Source: Haemaphysalis longicornis (taxonomy: Eukaryota; Arthropoda; Arachnida; Ixodida; Ixodidae). Taken from it: a stretch of DNA of 64,000 nucleotides. Below, in pieces: positions 46,701 through 59,000 of this stretch; position 1 is the first letter of the stretch; each line of letters opens with the position of its first letter. The DNA is taken from NCBI GenBank assembly GCA_013339765.2, contig CM023457.1, forward strand, positions 58,255,013-58,319,012, given 5' to 3'. Below the pieces are notes generated by a model. That model saw only the letters and a list, made by a program, of their open reading frames with translations, had not been told where the DNA came from and made no database searches. A program made the position numbers and the translations under genes.

Positions 46701-48850
46701 ATTAAGGAAGCTCCGTGTTCACGACCATCACGGCGGTTTAAGTCCACGTTTGCAGCCGATTTGCTTATTCGCTGCCGCCGCAACGACCTTTACTCTATCA
46801 TTGTTGCTGTAAGTGTGAGCTTCCTTCTCGGAGGAGCGCACGAGATGACCTGTCTTTCTCGTTACAAGCAATCGTTGCCACGATAACGGCGAATGCTCGA
46901 GTTCTTTTCTTTCCTTTTTTTTTTTTTTTTTTTGAGGGGGGGATTGATAAAACACGTCGTTGTGGTCTTCACAATAATGAACAAAAAATACGTCTTAAAA
47001 GAAAAGGAATGGTGTCGAAGAGAGCTGAGACAAAAGCAAGCAATAAAGAAATACATTCCGGCTACTGCTGGTTTCAACAAATCAAGACACAAAAAACAAG
47101 GAATACGCGCGCTGCCTCAACAGATAGCGTGGGAAAAGTGCACGTGTGAAGGCGGGAAAATTGAATTGAATTGAACAAACCTTCATTGCATTCACCAATA
47201 GGCGGATCAAGAAAAGAAGAGAGAGCGTGGCGGGTGGTAAGGGAGAAAGGAGACCGGGGTCTTTCGACATCTGCGGTGAAAGAAAAGGCAGGCGGCCGAT
47301 TTGTCATCCCTACTTTTTTTCACCCCTACGTCACCGATGTTGTGATAAAGTTGAATTGAAATGAATTTGTTGCAACGCGCCACCGAGCGGAAGCAGAATC
47401 ATCATTCCACGCGGCAAGAGAACTGTTGTCTCATCATCATCCTCTCCTCAGATTAGGGGTGAACGGATTGGGGAGGAACGTACGTAGGGGGACCATGTTC
47501 CAAATAGAGAAATTCAAGGGAACGATGACGTGGGGGGGGGGGGGGGAGGGATAAGATTGAAACCACACAATAAGACATTAGTGATTACAATGCATATATT
47601 TCGTAACTTTTTGGGGAGGGGGTTCTTTCAACATTCACGTCTGCGACACTGTAGGTATTCGCCCAGGTAAATATCTCCCCTCTGCCAATGCTGCCACCGA
47701 TAAAAGCTGGCCCATTACTGCTTGCTCAGTACTCTGCAACAATAACGAAGCGGCTCCGCCGTACAGGGTGGAAACGCGTATACGTTGGCGCCGCCATTTT
47801 GGGTCGCTCGCTCTCAGCCGCCGCCGCCGCAAGTCGCTGTAGCGACACCGCGCTGTCATTTTCGCCGCAACGTCGTTTACTCACGAAGTTTGAATCATCT
47901 TATGCATTTCGCGTTGCTGAGTCTTGTGGGAAACGAAAACAACTATGTCTGAGCACTTTGATCGAATAGCGGCGGCACGGGACCGTTCAACGGGTGTCTC
48001 CACTCTGTGCGGTGGCGCTGGCATCGCACCCTGCTCCGCTTCAGCTTTTAGCTCGTGTTTGCAGTACGCCCCCGCCTGCTCCTATATCGTTCACTGAGCT
48101 TCTTCCTGGACTTGCGGGTGTCTCAGTGCGCACGACTAATCGAACGCGTCGCTCCCCAGTTATGGCAACGCCCGCTCCCCAAGACATAACGTTGGCATTT
48201 ACCCACGAAACATGAGATTCTACTTGCTTACTCCACGAGGGACCTTAGTAATACCCGGGAAATTTGAGAAAACTTTCGTATTTCTTGCGGGACGCAGTGC
48301 AGTAGCCCTCAACACGGGCAGTCCCGCGATTCGCTGAACGGGTGGACACCCTAAATGCGCACCGCAGCGCACGCTTTCTCGCGTATGGTTCCTCGCGTCC
48401 TAACTTGTCACCCGTTGTTTTTTCTTTCCTGTCGTCTGGGGTGGACCCGGGCGTCCAGTTTCCTTCTCCAGTCGGAATATTTGCCGCGCGCCTTTGCGAA
48501 GGAATGCAAAGCCGGCCCGCAGTTTCCTCCAGGTAGGCAACCGCGGCCACTGCGATACCTGGAATCTCGGCGACGGAGGCGAACCGGTCGCGTGCGTACG
48601 CGGGGTCAACCATCGGCCGGCCGACCACGCGGACTGTGTCCGACTGTCCACGCGCCCACGGCGTGGCACCCCACCGCGCGACCCTCTTCGTGCGCCCAAT
48701 CCTTCTACGCTTGCTCGCCACGTGGCCACGATTTCGGGTTTTCTTTCTTGGCGCTGCGTGGACTGCGAAGTCGCGAAAAAGATCTGATGCCCGGAGTCGG
48801 GCGTGTAAAAGGGCCTGCGTGGCCCGCATACCACTGAGGTAACAAGGTCC
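43750..48850. other. No supported gene in 5.1 kb
   Basis: Frames up to 255 codons (48245-49012, minus) are driven by the GT array and GC-rich sequence and overlap frames on the other strand. CGCCGCCATTTTGGG at 47786-47800 is a YY1-type site inside a CpG-rich block. Homopolymers lie at 46916, 47532 and 45979. A short CT run lies at 46084. No repeat family or domain was recognised. Confidence 0.35.
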
Positions 48851-48851
48851 T

Positions 48852-48935
48852 TGTGTGTGTGTCTGTGTGTGTGTGTGTTGTGTGTGTGTGCGCTCGCGCG
48901 CGTGCGTGCGTGTGCGTGTGCGTGTGCGTGTGCGT

Positions 48936-48968
<33 letters not shown>

Positions 48969-48992
48969 CGTGCGTGTGTGCGTGTGTGTGCG
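48852..48992 (+). repeat. (GT)n / (CGTG)n microsatellite
   Basis: About 140 bp of alternating TG with GCGTGT variants. It produces His/Thr/Arg repeats in frames on the minus strand, which are not proteins. Confidence 0.95.
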
Positions 48993-49144
48993 TAATTTCT
49001 GAACCCATGCATACCTTCATATACCTACACAACTTTCACGTTATTTAACTCTTTACCCCTACCTCTGATGAAGGCAAGTCGCTTGTCGATGCGCAAGTAT
49101 GCGTCCTTGTTATTGCTCTTTCCGAATCCGACTCCGACTTGTCG

Positions 49145-49147
<3 letters not shown>

Positions 49148-49234
<87 letters not shown>

Positions 49235-49235
49235 T
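49148..49235. repeat. (TA)n microsatellite
   Basis: Nearly pure TA, with one TCTATA and one GTATA interruption. Confidence 0.95.
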
Positions 49236-49239
49236 TGTA

Positions 49240-51065
49240 TTTGTATCATGGCGGATTTTTTCTTTACTTCCATTTCCAGTCTTTATCGCTCCGGTATCAC
49301 AAAAATGACAATCTTACATCATCTTAAAACACTTTCATCAAACAGCCGAATAAGTAGCACTGGCAATAAGGACTACTGCAACTTTGTCCTTACCGTAAAT
49401 CTCGAATGCACTCGTGAACTGTAGTCATGCTTCGTTGTCATACCAATTACTGTAAAACATGAACTAAGCCGCTATTTTTGTTTGCTGGCCAGCGAACCCA
49501 GCTATACGCCCTTCGTAGTTTTTCCACGCTATTTTTTTTTCTCTGTCCCTTTTTAAGTCCCGTTCATACATGTGTTCCCGATTAAATTCCCATCATTCAG
49601 AACCTTTTTCTGTTTTTTTCCTTCACGGATGTGCCATTTCGTAACCGCGAATTGGTACAGGCCACATTCTACGCAAGGCGAAGTTCACGCAAGTGCGACA
49701 CCTTTGAAAATAACCCATCTCTGATGAATTGGGCCACGCGGAGTACTTCCTCGAATGCTATTACACGATTCCTTCAGGGAATACAGATAAGCCTTGTGAA
49801 ATCACATTTGACTGTTTCGTGATTCCATTAAAGAAAATGCCACTGCCACTCACTGTATAGGCCGGCGAATGGGCCGCAGTTAATAACCCTCCGGCGTGCG
49901 ACGTAAACGTCACGCAGGATACTTGAGCTTGCAGGATTTGTTAGCGGTGTAATTAATTTCTCTCATCCAGCCATTGCTATTCTTGGAAGCTCCGTAATAA
50001 ACGCGCTGCCCCGACATACATTTCGTTTTTTCACGAATCGCTGTGATGATTAAAAATATAAATGACTGGTAATGTTACCGTGTTACAAATTGGTCGTTTG
50101 GCTGAGCTCGAGCGTTCCCCCTGAAGGAAAAACACGTTACATAACGTCCAATATACACAACGGGGAAAGTGTTGGTTTGTTTCTTCTTTCAGCTTCAGAC
50201 GGTGTAACAGATGCATCATGGCGTTGCTTTCGGCGCCAGGTTATGTGTGCTTAGACGGTCAATTCAACTGTCGTCACGGGTGAAGTGAAACACCCAGACC
50301 TGCACAGTCCCCCCCCCCCCCCCCGAACGTCGCGTGGGAATTTATTCGTGCATATAAATCGTGTTTACCAGGGACGTAGCCATGGGGCGAGTGTTTGGGG
50401 GTTTGAACTCCACCCCACCAATTTTTTTGCATGCAGCGCGGCGTAAGCGAGTGCTATCTCCCTTCCTATAGCTCATAGCCTAACGCACCCGCCCACCCAC
50501 TCCCCTGCGCAAAAAAACAAAAACGATACCGAGGAATGTCACGAAATCCAAGTCCATGTCGTCGAGATTGCGCAGAAAGGAGCCGAGAGAGAAACTTGTT
50601 GAAACGCAGAAACGCGATTTTTTTTCTAAATCAACAACGTCTCAACACGTGCTAATAACCAGGATAAATCAATTTAATTTATACAGCAATAATCCAAATT
50701 CCACGTCTTAGTTTCACCTGTGCAGTAATTTCTATTTTTGACTGTGTTCGGTGAGCGCGTAAATAGGTTAGTACGACACGGAAATGGTGCAAGGTAAAGC
50801 TTTTGGGCATTAAAGTAGGTTTAAATTTAGCTGGAGACCAATAGTTTTTTTTTTTTTTTTGTAATGAGTGACGCAGATTACTAATGAGACTGTGCAACAG
50901 TTCAAGGCATTCGCAATTCCGCCGTTCGAAAAATGTTGAGGTTCCAGTGTTGGTAGGTGAGACAAGGACATGAAATTGCTGTGAGATCGGCGCTGTATGA
51001 AACCGGTTACTGCGTGAGGCTAATGAACAGACATGGGCGCCGTAGGTAAGAATTTAGGTCTTTAT
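49240..51065. other. No supported gene; fragment of a GCGTAGCCAG-type element
   Basis: ACCAGGGACGTAGCCATGGG at about 50370 is one end of the element type seen at 51068. A poly-C run lies at 50310. No gene was seen. Confidence 0.4.
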
Positions 51066-51067
51066 AT

Positions 51068-51108
51068 CAACTGGACGTAGCCAGAAATTTGTTTCGGAAG
51101 GGGGCGCG

Positions 51109-51156
<48 letters not shown>

Positions 51157-51224
51157 AGAAAGAAACAGCTATCAATAAGAATTGGGGGAGGGGGATGTTG
51201 ATCCCTCCCCTGGCTACGCCACTG
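51068..51224. mobile_element. Small TIR element with (TA)n core
   Basis: The left end ACTGGACGTAGCCAG and the reversed right end CAGTGGCGTAGCCAGGGGAG are imperfect inverted repeats. GGGGGCGCGGGG, a (TA)n array (51113-51154) and GGGGGAGGGGG lie between. It is a MITE-like element; the target duplication is not clear. Confidence 0.6.
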
Positions 51225-52135
51225 GATCTTTTAGAAGATGTGCTCTCAGGCACTATTCCAAGCTTAAGTTTACCCATGCTTTTTCAGCGCTGCGGGGAGA
51301 TGTCGGAAGGGGAGTGATGTTTATTATCGGCAGTTATTTCCACTACAAAAGCGCGCTGCTTATTTGTGCCCTGAGAATATTGAGCGCCTCAAAAAAAGCA
51401 AAAAAAAAAAAAACGGGCCCTGAGCGACTACAAAAAACTGCCTTAAAAAGCACTCGGTCGCAAAAAAGAAAGAAAGAGAGAAACGAGAGATTCGCACGCA
51501 TTTCGCGAGAGAATCGCGTCAGAAGCGCCCAACACTGCCGCAGGCGAAGTCAGTAAACAAGTACACACGCCAGCAGTGACGCGCACCGCTCGTTGTGAAA
51601 CAGCTGCAGTTTTGAGCTCGCGCCCGCGCTTCTAAAACAAACTCCAGCTTCGCGGTTGTGCACGGCTTTGCCCTAATTTGGAATAGCGATTGTCACTTCA
51701 TTTCCGCGTTCCTGGTAGCGGTGTTTGCCAATTAAGGGGGAAAAAAACTGTCATTTCCCTATCGGGAACGGGAATCGCGTGCATGCGCGTTGAGTCACAG
51801 TGTCATAAATGCTTCGATTACACAGTTTGGATGCACCGCGGAATTTCGTGTGAAAGCGAAACACATTACGGCGTATAAAGCGTTGTCCAATGCCGCGGTG
51901 GGCGCATGCGCTACTCTGTGTGTGTCTATGAAACGTTGCTATAGGCTTCAAGGTACGCGCACAGTATTCAGGGCTTAGATTTCTTGTGATTGACCTTCCT
52001 ATGCCGCGTGCGCTGTAAGTAGTCGATCGATTACTTCACTGATTGTTTGGTGCAAGCCGCAACAGCAACGCGCGCCAGGATGCATTTTTGTCTATCATGA
52101 TCTATAAAAGAGTTGCCCACTACTTCGCTAAGGAT
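51225..52135. other. No supported gene
   Basis: Short frames and A-rich runs at 51398 only. Confidence 0.4.
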
Positions 52136-52144
52136 AGTGGCAAC

Positions 52145-52416
52145 CAGGGGCGGATCCAGGTTTTTTCCGGGGGGGGAGTCAGCTTCTACCAGTGATGATG
52201 ATGAAGATGATGATGAAAAGGAGGATGAGGATAGTAGTCTTTTTTTATTCACTGAAATATTTCAAACCACAAATACAAGAAATAGAAAAAAATATTCAAC
52301 TAGACTTTTTCTACGACCTGAAGGGTCATCTTCTAGGGGGTACAAATTCCCAAATTGAGAGGGGGGGGGGGGGGTCAGGACATCCGGACACCCCCCCCCC
52401 TCTGGATCCGCCAATG
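52145..52416. mobile_element. hAT-like MITE with CAGGGGCGGATCCAG end (272 bp)
   Basis: Left end CAGGGGCGGATCCAGG; the right end reversed is CATTGGCGGATCCAGAGG. GTGGCAAC (52137-52144) and CTGGCAAC (52417-52424) match at 7 of 8 positions, in line with an 8-bp target duplication. G and C runs border an AT-rich, (GAT)n-containing core without coding capacity. Confidence 0.75.
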
Positions 52417-52509
52417 CTGGCAACTTTGTGGGCTTGGATCACTTTGGTATTTGAAAAAGAACCGCTGTCGGGTATGTGCACCGTTAGCGCCGGAGCTTAG
52501 GCCTTAAGG

Positions 52510-52704
52510 TACGTGCACACTAGCGGCGAACTTCCCGTGCCGCCTTACCGACGGCCGCCAGCGGCGTCGCGCCGCGCGGCGGTGTGGGGAGCCTACATGC
52601 CGCCGTCTGCATGTAGGCTCCCTACGGCGGTGAGTGCTGCCGCGCCACGCCGAGGGCGGCAGTCGTTAAGGCGGCACGGGAAGTTCGCCGCTAGTGTGTA
52701 CGTA
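52510..52704. mobile_element. 195-bp near-perfect foldback MITE
   Basis: TACGTGCACACTAGCGGCGA, ACTTCCCGTGCCGCCTTA and GGGGAGCCTACATGC on the left are answered by their reverse complements on the right, ending GCTAGTGTGTACGTA. Arms are about 90 bp; the loop is under 15 bp. It is GC-rich and noncoding. Confidence 0.85.
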
Positions 52705-53119
52705 GCTCTACTTCGTCCACTTTTAGGTCTTCCGACGTCAACCGGTACCTGCAGATTGTAGTTAGAGAGTAATGAATAATTTTCCCAGTGGGAGCTGGTA
52801 GTCACTGTTAGTACTTACAGCGTGACGTTAAGCGTAACGTACTTGAGTCTGGTCTTTGATCCTTTGCAACTCACTGAGTTTCTTCTTATTTATCCAATTC
52901 TTCTCTCTTTTCGTCCCCTTTTCGTTTGCTTCAAAATTATTTTCACGCCATATTCAAACCGTGCCCTGTATCCTAGACTAGACGACCCCACCTGATTGGG
53001 TTTGAGTCGGTCCTTCACGAATGAACGTCATCACCATCATCCTCAGTTTGCAGCTGTCGCAAGGCGTATTTTTGTCCACGTAAATGGAGGCGAAAAGGGG
53101 CGAAAATGGGCTCAGGTTG

Positions 53120-53393
53120 GACCCGGATGCATGTAGCGATCCTTTGGATCTTATGACTCGTTGGATCTAATGACTCGGATGGATGTAGCTGCCCTTTGGA
53201 TCTTATGACGCGTTGGATCTAATGACCCGGATGCATGTAACGATCCTTTGGATCTTATGACTCGTTGGATCTAGGGACTCAGATGGATCTCTTGACTCGT
53301 TGGATCTTCTGACTCGGGCATCACGTGACCTAGTGGATCTCCTGACTCATTGGATCTAATGACCCGTTGGATCTACTGACCATAAGCGGCCTA
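53120..53393 (+). repeat. GGATC minisatellite, ~17-bp unit in ~53-bp higher-order repeats
   Basis: TTGGATCTAATGACTCG and variants recur throughout. Three higher-order units start GGATGCATGTAGCGATCC, GGATGGATGTAGCTGCCC and GGATGCATGTAACGATCC, each followed by TTTGGATCTTATGAC. The array then decays into simple 17-bp units. Confidence 0.9.
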
Positions 53394-54350
53394 GATTGAG
53401 CTCAAATAGGAGTTCAGTTATCTTCAGGAGGGTTCAATGTAGTCCTTCAGCGAGTGGAATGCAGGGCTTGAAAAGTTCGGTAGGCCGTAGCTCTAATCAG
53501 ATGTTAGAGACGTGTATATGGAGTAGAAAAGGTCGAACAGGTAGAGGAGGAACTGAAGCAGAAGACGAAGAAGTTATAATAATTTACGAGGTTCTTATCA
53601 AAATACAGTTTGCTAGTTAGCTTCCAAAAGAAAAAGGAGCAGCAAGATATCGAGAAGTAAAAGAGTAATAGTAAAAAGAATACGAGAACGAGAGAATGGA
53701 GACGGTTTATAGAGCACACCAAACAGGTAAGAAAAACGAGGCTATTGAGGTAGAAAGCGTCAGGGGTGAAGTTCGATGGCCCCTCCAAGTAAAGCCATAG
53801 TCGCAATGACGACATTGTGTGCCTTGATCTGCATAAGGCCACGTCAGACGACAATACTAACCCAACTGTCCGGGAAAAAAAATCAATTTCTCTTTCAACC
53901 TTGTTTTACTAAACGCATTAAGGTTAGCGATCTTTGACGGTCACGAGGTTCCGTTCGGCCGCCCTGGGACTTACAGTGCATTGATCCCTGCCTGAACCGC
54001 TCCGGGTATGTGGAATTGGGGCTCTGACTTTTTCTTCGGAAGAAACTCCGCATTGTCGTCATACGTGGTATTATACGTAGCACAAACGACAGAATTCTTT
54101 CCACGCATCTGGCATGAGGCCGAAGAACGCCGCTATTTCGGGAGACGAACATTGAAATGCTGCGATGAATGTCAAATTTTGAACAGGCAAAATTTGGGTT
54201 TCCGTTTACAGTTGCACCATGTTTTGCAACGGCATAGTCGAGCGGCTCAGCTGGCACAAAATGAGAGAGAGAGCGAGCGATCTTTAATGAAGTCTGGCGA
54301 TGTTAGCCGTGCTAGAATGCCTAACTTGCTACGCCAGTTGATGACGTGAT
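53394..54350. other. No supported gene
   Basis: Short frames on both strands only; a weak GAGA run at 54270. Confidence 0.4.
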
Positions 54351-54354
54351 GCAG

Positions 54355-54750
54355 ATGATGGCGATGATGTTCAAGAACTTGATGCGCACAGAAACGGCGA
54401 GTTATTCACAGCGACTGGTCTAGGCCTGTATGTTGCAGGTACTCTATCAGAGCTTTTGTAGCCCGCAAAAACACGTTTGGGACAAGCCCATGGTCCTAAA
54501 ACGTCCTTTAGTTGAATGTCCACGGAAAGCGATGGTACCAAAGACACTCCGAGTCACACTCTTGGAGCACTGAATCGAGCACATTCCCAGAGCAGGTGCT
54601 GGAGGGTTTCTCGCACATCACAGTGTGGGCAGAGTGGCGACGTAGCTCGTTTCATCTTAAAGAGGAAGTTGCGCGTGTATGCAAGATTCAACCGCATGCG
54701 AACACGAAATGAATTAAACATTTGAACGAACGAACGAACAAAAAGCACGG
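54355..54750 (-). pseudogene. I/R1-like LINE ORF2 C-terminus
   Basis: On the minus strand the frame from 54748 reads FLFKMKRATSPLCPHCDVRE and TLQHLLWECARFSAPR, the CPHC...H...C zinc-knuckle-like region C-terminal to RNase H. Further on, LGPWACPKR and TGLDQSL precede a stop near 54405. The polymerase part is absent. This resembles the end of the element at 6227 but is a different family member. Confidence 0.75.
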
Positions 54751-54790
54751 AGCGACATTATTCAGTCGTCAATCTCTCCCTGGTAGAGCA

Positions 54791-54880
54791 AGTATTTATT
54801 TATTTATTTTATTTATAAAATACTGCAGGCCATAAAAATGGCCCAAGCACGCTGGCCCTTATGCAAGTATTTGTGCCCAA
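54791..54880 (-). mobile_element. CR1-like LINE 3' end
   Basis: ATTTATTTATTTATTTTATT and then TACTGCAGGCCATAAAAATG are the antisense of the tail and hairpin phrase of CR1 elements (compare 58610-58670). Confidence 0.55.
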
Positions 54881-54884
54881 AAAA

Positions 54885-56000
54885 GTCGGGATATTTAGGC
54901 GTGACACTTGGGTTTCTTTGCAAAGTTCTACTCGAATACGAGCTGTCCGGCAAAAATATTTTTCTTTTTCTTTTTTTTTTTTGGGGGGGGGGGGGGATCG
55001 TTACTTATGGTTGGTTTAGAATAGTGTAGGTATTCTACAGTTACAGATACATGTTATCTCTAGGGGACAGAGGCCAGGAACATACTGAAGCAGGCGAGCA
55101 TTTTTGCGGGCGGAAGTTTTTCCCTCTCTTTTTCTTTTTTTGATCGCAAATACACTTCGAGAGGTTGTCGCGCTGTAATTGTTTGAGAACTTTAAAGGTT
55201 TTAAGAGATCAGTACCCTACTTAGCGCACAATAGCGCGAAAATATCTCCGAAACGGCATTTTAAAAACAGGCAAACATCGTTTCTTTTCTACAGCTCCAT
55301 ACAAGCAGACGATCCTAAGCAGACGACCGTCGACCGCGCCTCGAACGCGCGCGAAATGGCGTCAGACGGACGCAGGGAATGTCGCAGACGATAACTTTCG
55401 CAACTGTAACAAATAACGCTCATTGGCTACCGCCGTCCGCCTTTTGGAAAAGTTATCGTTCTGCGGACTTAGTTTCTTCCACACCAGTGGAAAATATATG
55501 GAACCGTTTTAAAGCTCCGCGTATGTTCCCGCTCGTCTGACGTCACACGTCGGCTTGCGAGCGCGCATGCAGCCCTATTCATCATGGACATTGACTTTGT
55601 GTATATATCTTCTGCGTGCGTATGGGGACAGAATAATGGTTATGCGTTAAACCGCACGCATTACTCTACACGGGGTGATTTATTTTATTTATCCTGAGCC
55701 CGCTCAGTTGCGTTTTTCTGCCGTTCTTCTGTTCAACTCGCAAGGCACGAATGCCGACACGCCTTTATTCAAAAGTAAGCAATCGTTACTTAAACAAGCA
55801 AACTAAGTGCGGGTATCGCGTCGCTTGGATAGCGGGAATGTGACGTTAGCATATGACAGTGAGCCACGCCTGTTAGACGTCTTCACGCGTGGAGTTGATG
55901 TATCCAATACCCGCTTACTGAAAGTTCTCTCTGGATTGCAAGCGTGTGACTTTACCGTCTGAAACGATTTGCCGCGCATTGCGCAACCAGTCTGAGACGC
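54885..56000. other. No supported gene; CRE-containing, possibly promoter-like
   Basis: CTGACGTCACACG at about 55537 is a CRE-type palindrome in a CpG-containing stretch (55300-55600). A poly-T/poly-G run lies at 54969-54996. Confidence 0.3.
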
Positions 56001-59000
56001 AGTTTTTTGTGTTAACGAAAGGTAAGCTTCTAACTTTTTAAAGTGGTCTGTTTCTCTACTTTTTGTTTATTTTTATGAATGTTGGGAATGATCACAAGTA
56101 CAAAAAAATCCGAGTATACGCAAGCACTTCTTCGCAAGCATTAATATTAAATTGAACGACGCTAAGTGACCTTTCAAGCTCTGCACTGCGAGAAATCTTT
56201 TCGGAACTTGCCGCTGGATAAGTTTCTGAGTTTCGCAAATAAATTCGTTTCGAGGAATTTTTCAATGTTTTCGTGTTACCATGTTGGCTGCAGACCAGAA
56301 TAACTTGGGCGATATTGCTGAGGGTACTACTAAGGCGCTGAGTGGCGTAGCTTGCAGGCGACTTTTGCGCCGGTGACTGAGGCCCGTGGGGTCACTGCTT
56401 GATGACCTGTCACTTCCTCTGCACGCCGCACTCTCCGCTTTCAAAGGTGCTCTGCACATGTCCAGGCATCGCCTAACAATGCGGTCCTTTTCTGTGCGTT
56501 TTACTAATGCTAAGCACTCGGCGAGGAAGCCGCGCGGTCACATGGGTTTAAGAGCCGTTTCATGGCTACAGACGTCATACACGCCTCTCCCGGCTTTTTT
56601 TTTTTTTTTTTCGCTGGCTATTTTAAGGTTTCGCATTAGTTATCAACGAAAAGTCAATGCTGTGTAGTCGTATCACGGAACTGCTGCGACTAGAGCTATT
56701 TATTTGAGCGCAAGCCAAGCGTTAATCTCAATCAATCCGCAATCCTGAACGGATTGAGAGCGAAAGTGAAATAAAGAAGAGTTTGAAACTCTTTGAAGTA
56801 TAACGATTGGCTCTGCTGTTGTTTGCTATTAGCAGTGCGAAATTACTTGGTCACGATTATAGCGCCAATCTCGCTGTCATTATTTTTTTTTTAAATCTAT
56901 GTAAAGTGTACTACCGGAGCTGTATAGGAACAAATACGACAGTCTTGGTTTTGCGTCTTATATACTGATTGTAAGAGCACCATCGCGGAAAAGGTTTAAC
57001 ATGTTTAATGATTCGCCGAACCGGTCACGTGATTAATCGAATGTACGTTTTCTGTAGGAATATTTTGGTTCACGCCAGGCCAACGGGCGAAGCAACGCAA
57101 AGGTAAGTAGATACAAAGCTACAGTTTTGAAATTAGTGTGTCTTTTTTTACAGTGTTTTTTTTTTAAGTTCCACCGGAATTCGGCGCACTCGGTAAGATC
57201 GATCATCATCATTTACTTAGTCCGACCTGTTTCTTTATTTCACCCACAAAGAAACAATAATTCTTAAACGAGGCATAATGTATACACATTGCCGAAATTA
57301 TATGCCGAAGAATGGGCACGCGTAGAACGGGACAGGCGACTCAAACTTCTTCTTTTGTTTCTCACCCATCTTCTCATCCCTCCATCTTCTGATTTTGTTT
57401 TCCTTTTTGTTACCTTTTGTTCGTTCTCTCAATTGGCGTTGCTATTTTCCGTTGTTTGTATTACTCTTCCTCTTTTTTTTATTTTTCTTCGTCTATATTC
57501 GTCTTTGTCTTTGTGTCTTTCTTTTTCACTTTTTCTCCTTTGTCGTTCTTCCTCGTCTTATTTCCCTCTTCGTTTTGTTTTGTTCCATTACCCTTCTATT
57601 TTTATTTTTATTCCTTTTCTTTTTCGTCAGATCCACATCTCGAGAAGGATTATCCCCCGAGAGGGACGAACAAAGGCTTTTTTAAAAGTGGATGTGACAT
57701 TCGTACCACTTTTGAGTTTTAATCAGCTCCGAGAATCGGGTCGTGACGCTAGGTGATTGAGCTTTAATAACACAAAAACCTTCGTATATCCAATTATCAT
57801 GCGGATAATGCTCCGAAGGGCTAGGCCTAAAAACGTCAGCACGCCGGTGTCCTCATGAAAATGTGCATCGTTTGTAGAAATTCGATAGAGGGCCCGTGCG
57901 TCCGCTATATGAGATTATTGTCATTAGTATTATTATTAAAAAGATTGAAAGTGTCCAACGAAAGGCAATTAGGTTCACCCACAATAAATATAAACTGACT
58001 GACTCTCCCACTAACCTCTTGGCTGTTTCAGGAATAAAAAGTTTGTCAATTAGAGCGAGGCACGCTCGCCTAAAATTCTTGTTCCAGCTAATTCAGAACA
58101 GTTACAAGATTCATACGCATAAATACGTATCTTTTTCTCAGACCCGCCCTACACGTCACAAACACGACCGCACCATATCTGAATATTCCTGCAGTAACGA
58201 CACGTTTATGTACTCTTTCTTTCCCATGGCAATACGCGAGTGGAATAAACTGGACCCGGTGATAACAAGCACAGACTCGTTATCTAAGTTCGTCGAAATG
58301 CTGGATTATTCAGTGCAGAAATAACACTTATTGTTGCGCGAACCGAACAGCACACGTGTAGCATTTCCAGCTTTCAAATCTGTTAATTTCTTGTGTATTT
58401 TGTTGCTGCAGCTTTGTACTGGCACTTATTGCCTTTTTGATGGACTTGTTTCTTTGGTTTATTTTTCTTCTTGTAATATAGGCGTGTGTATGCGTAAAGT
58501 TGTGTAATTATTTCTGTCTTTGAGTGCATATGTTCTTTTTTCTTCTTTCTCATGAAGCAAGCCGCAGATTCGCATGTTTCTTGTACGCACATTTTGTACG
58601 CCCTCCTGCTATGCTCTCGAATGAGAGTGGCAGTATTGTAAAAAAATAAATAAAAATAAATAAATAAATTATTATCATTATTATTATTATCATAATTATT
58701 ATTATTATCATAATAATTATTATTATTATCCGAAGTAGCAGAATTTTTTGCGCCGTCATATCTGTCGGCGAGAACTACATGACGGCCCATGCATGTGTGC
58801 AAGAAGATTTTCGTTTCCAACAAAAAACGTGAAACGAGCAAAGTTATGACGCGACAATTTACGATCGCCTGTTAGCCTTTACTCTGCTTTCGGTTTCGTT
58901 TTCCCTATTGTTACCGATGATGATGGTGGCAGCAGTGCCGAGGAACCCATTCCGTTATTACACGCAAGCTTGACCTTCTGAAAACAAGAAGGATATTGAA

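Noticed and set aside
48245..49012. 255-codon open frame on the minus strand
   Set aside because: Its first third is His/Thr/Arg repeats from the GT array. The rest overlaps open frames on the other strand and has no domain.
57289..57756. Phe/Leu/Ser-rich 155-codon frame resembling a membrane protein
   Set aside because: Produced by a pyrimidine-rich tract; two other frames there are open for the same reason.
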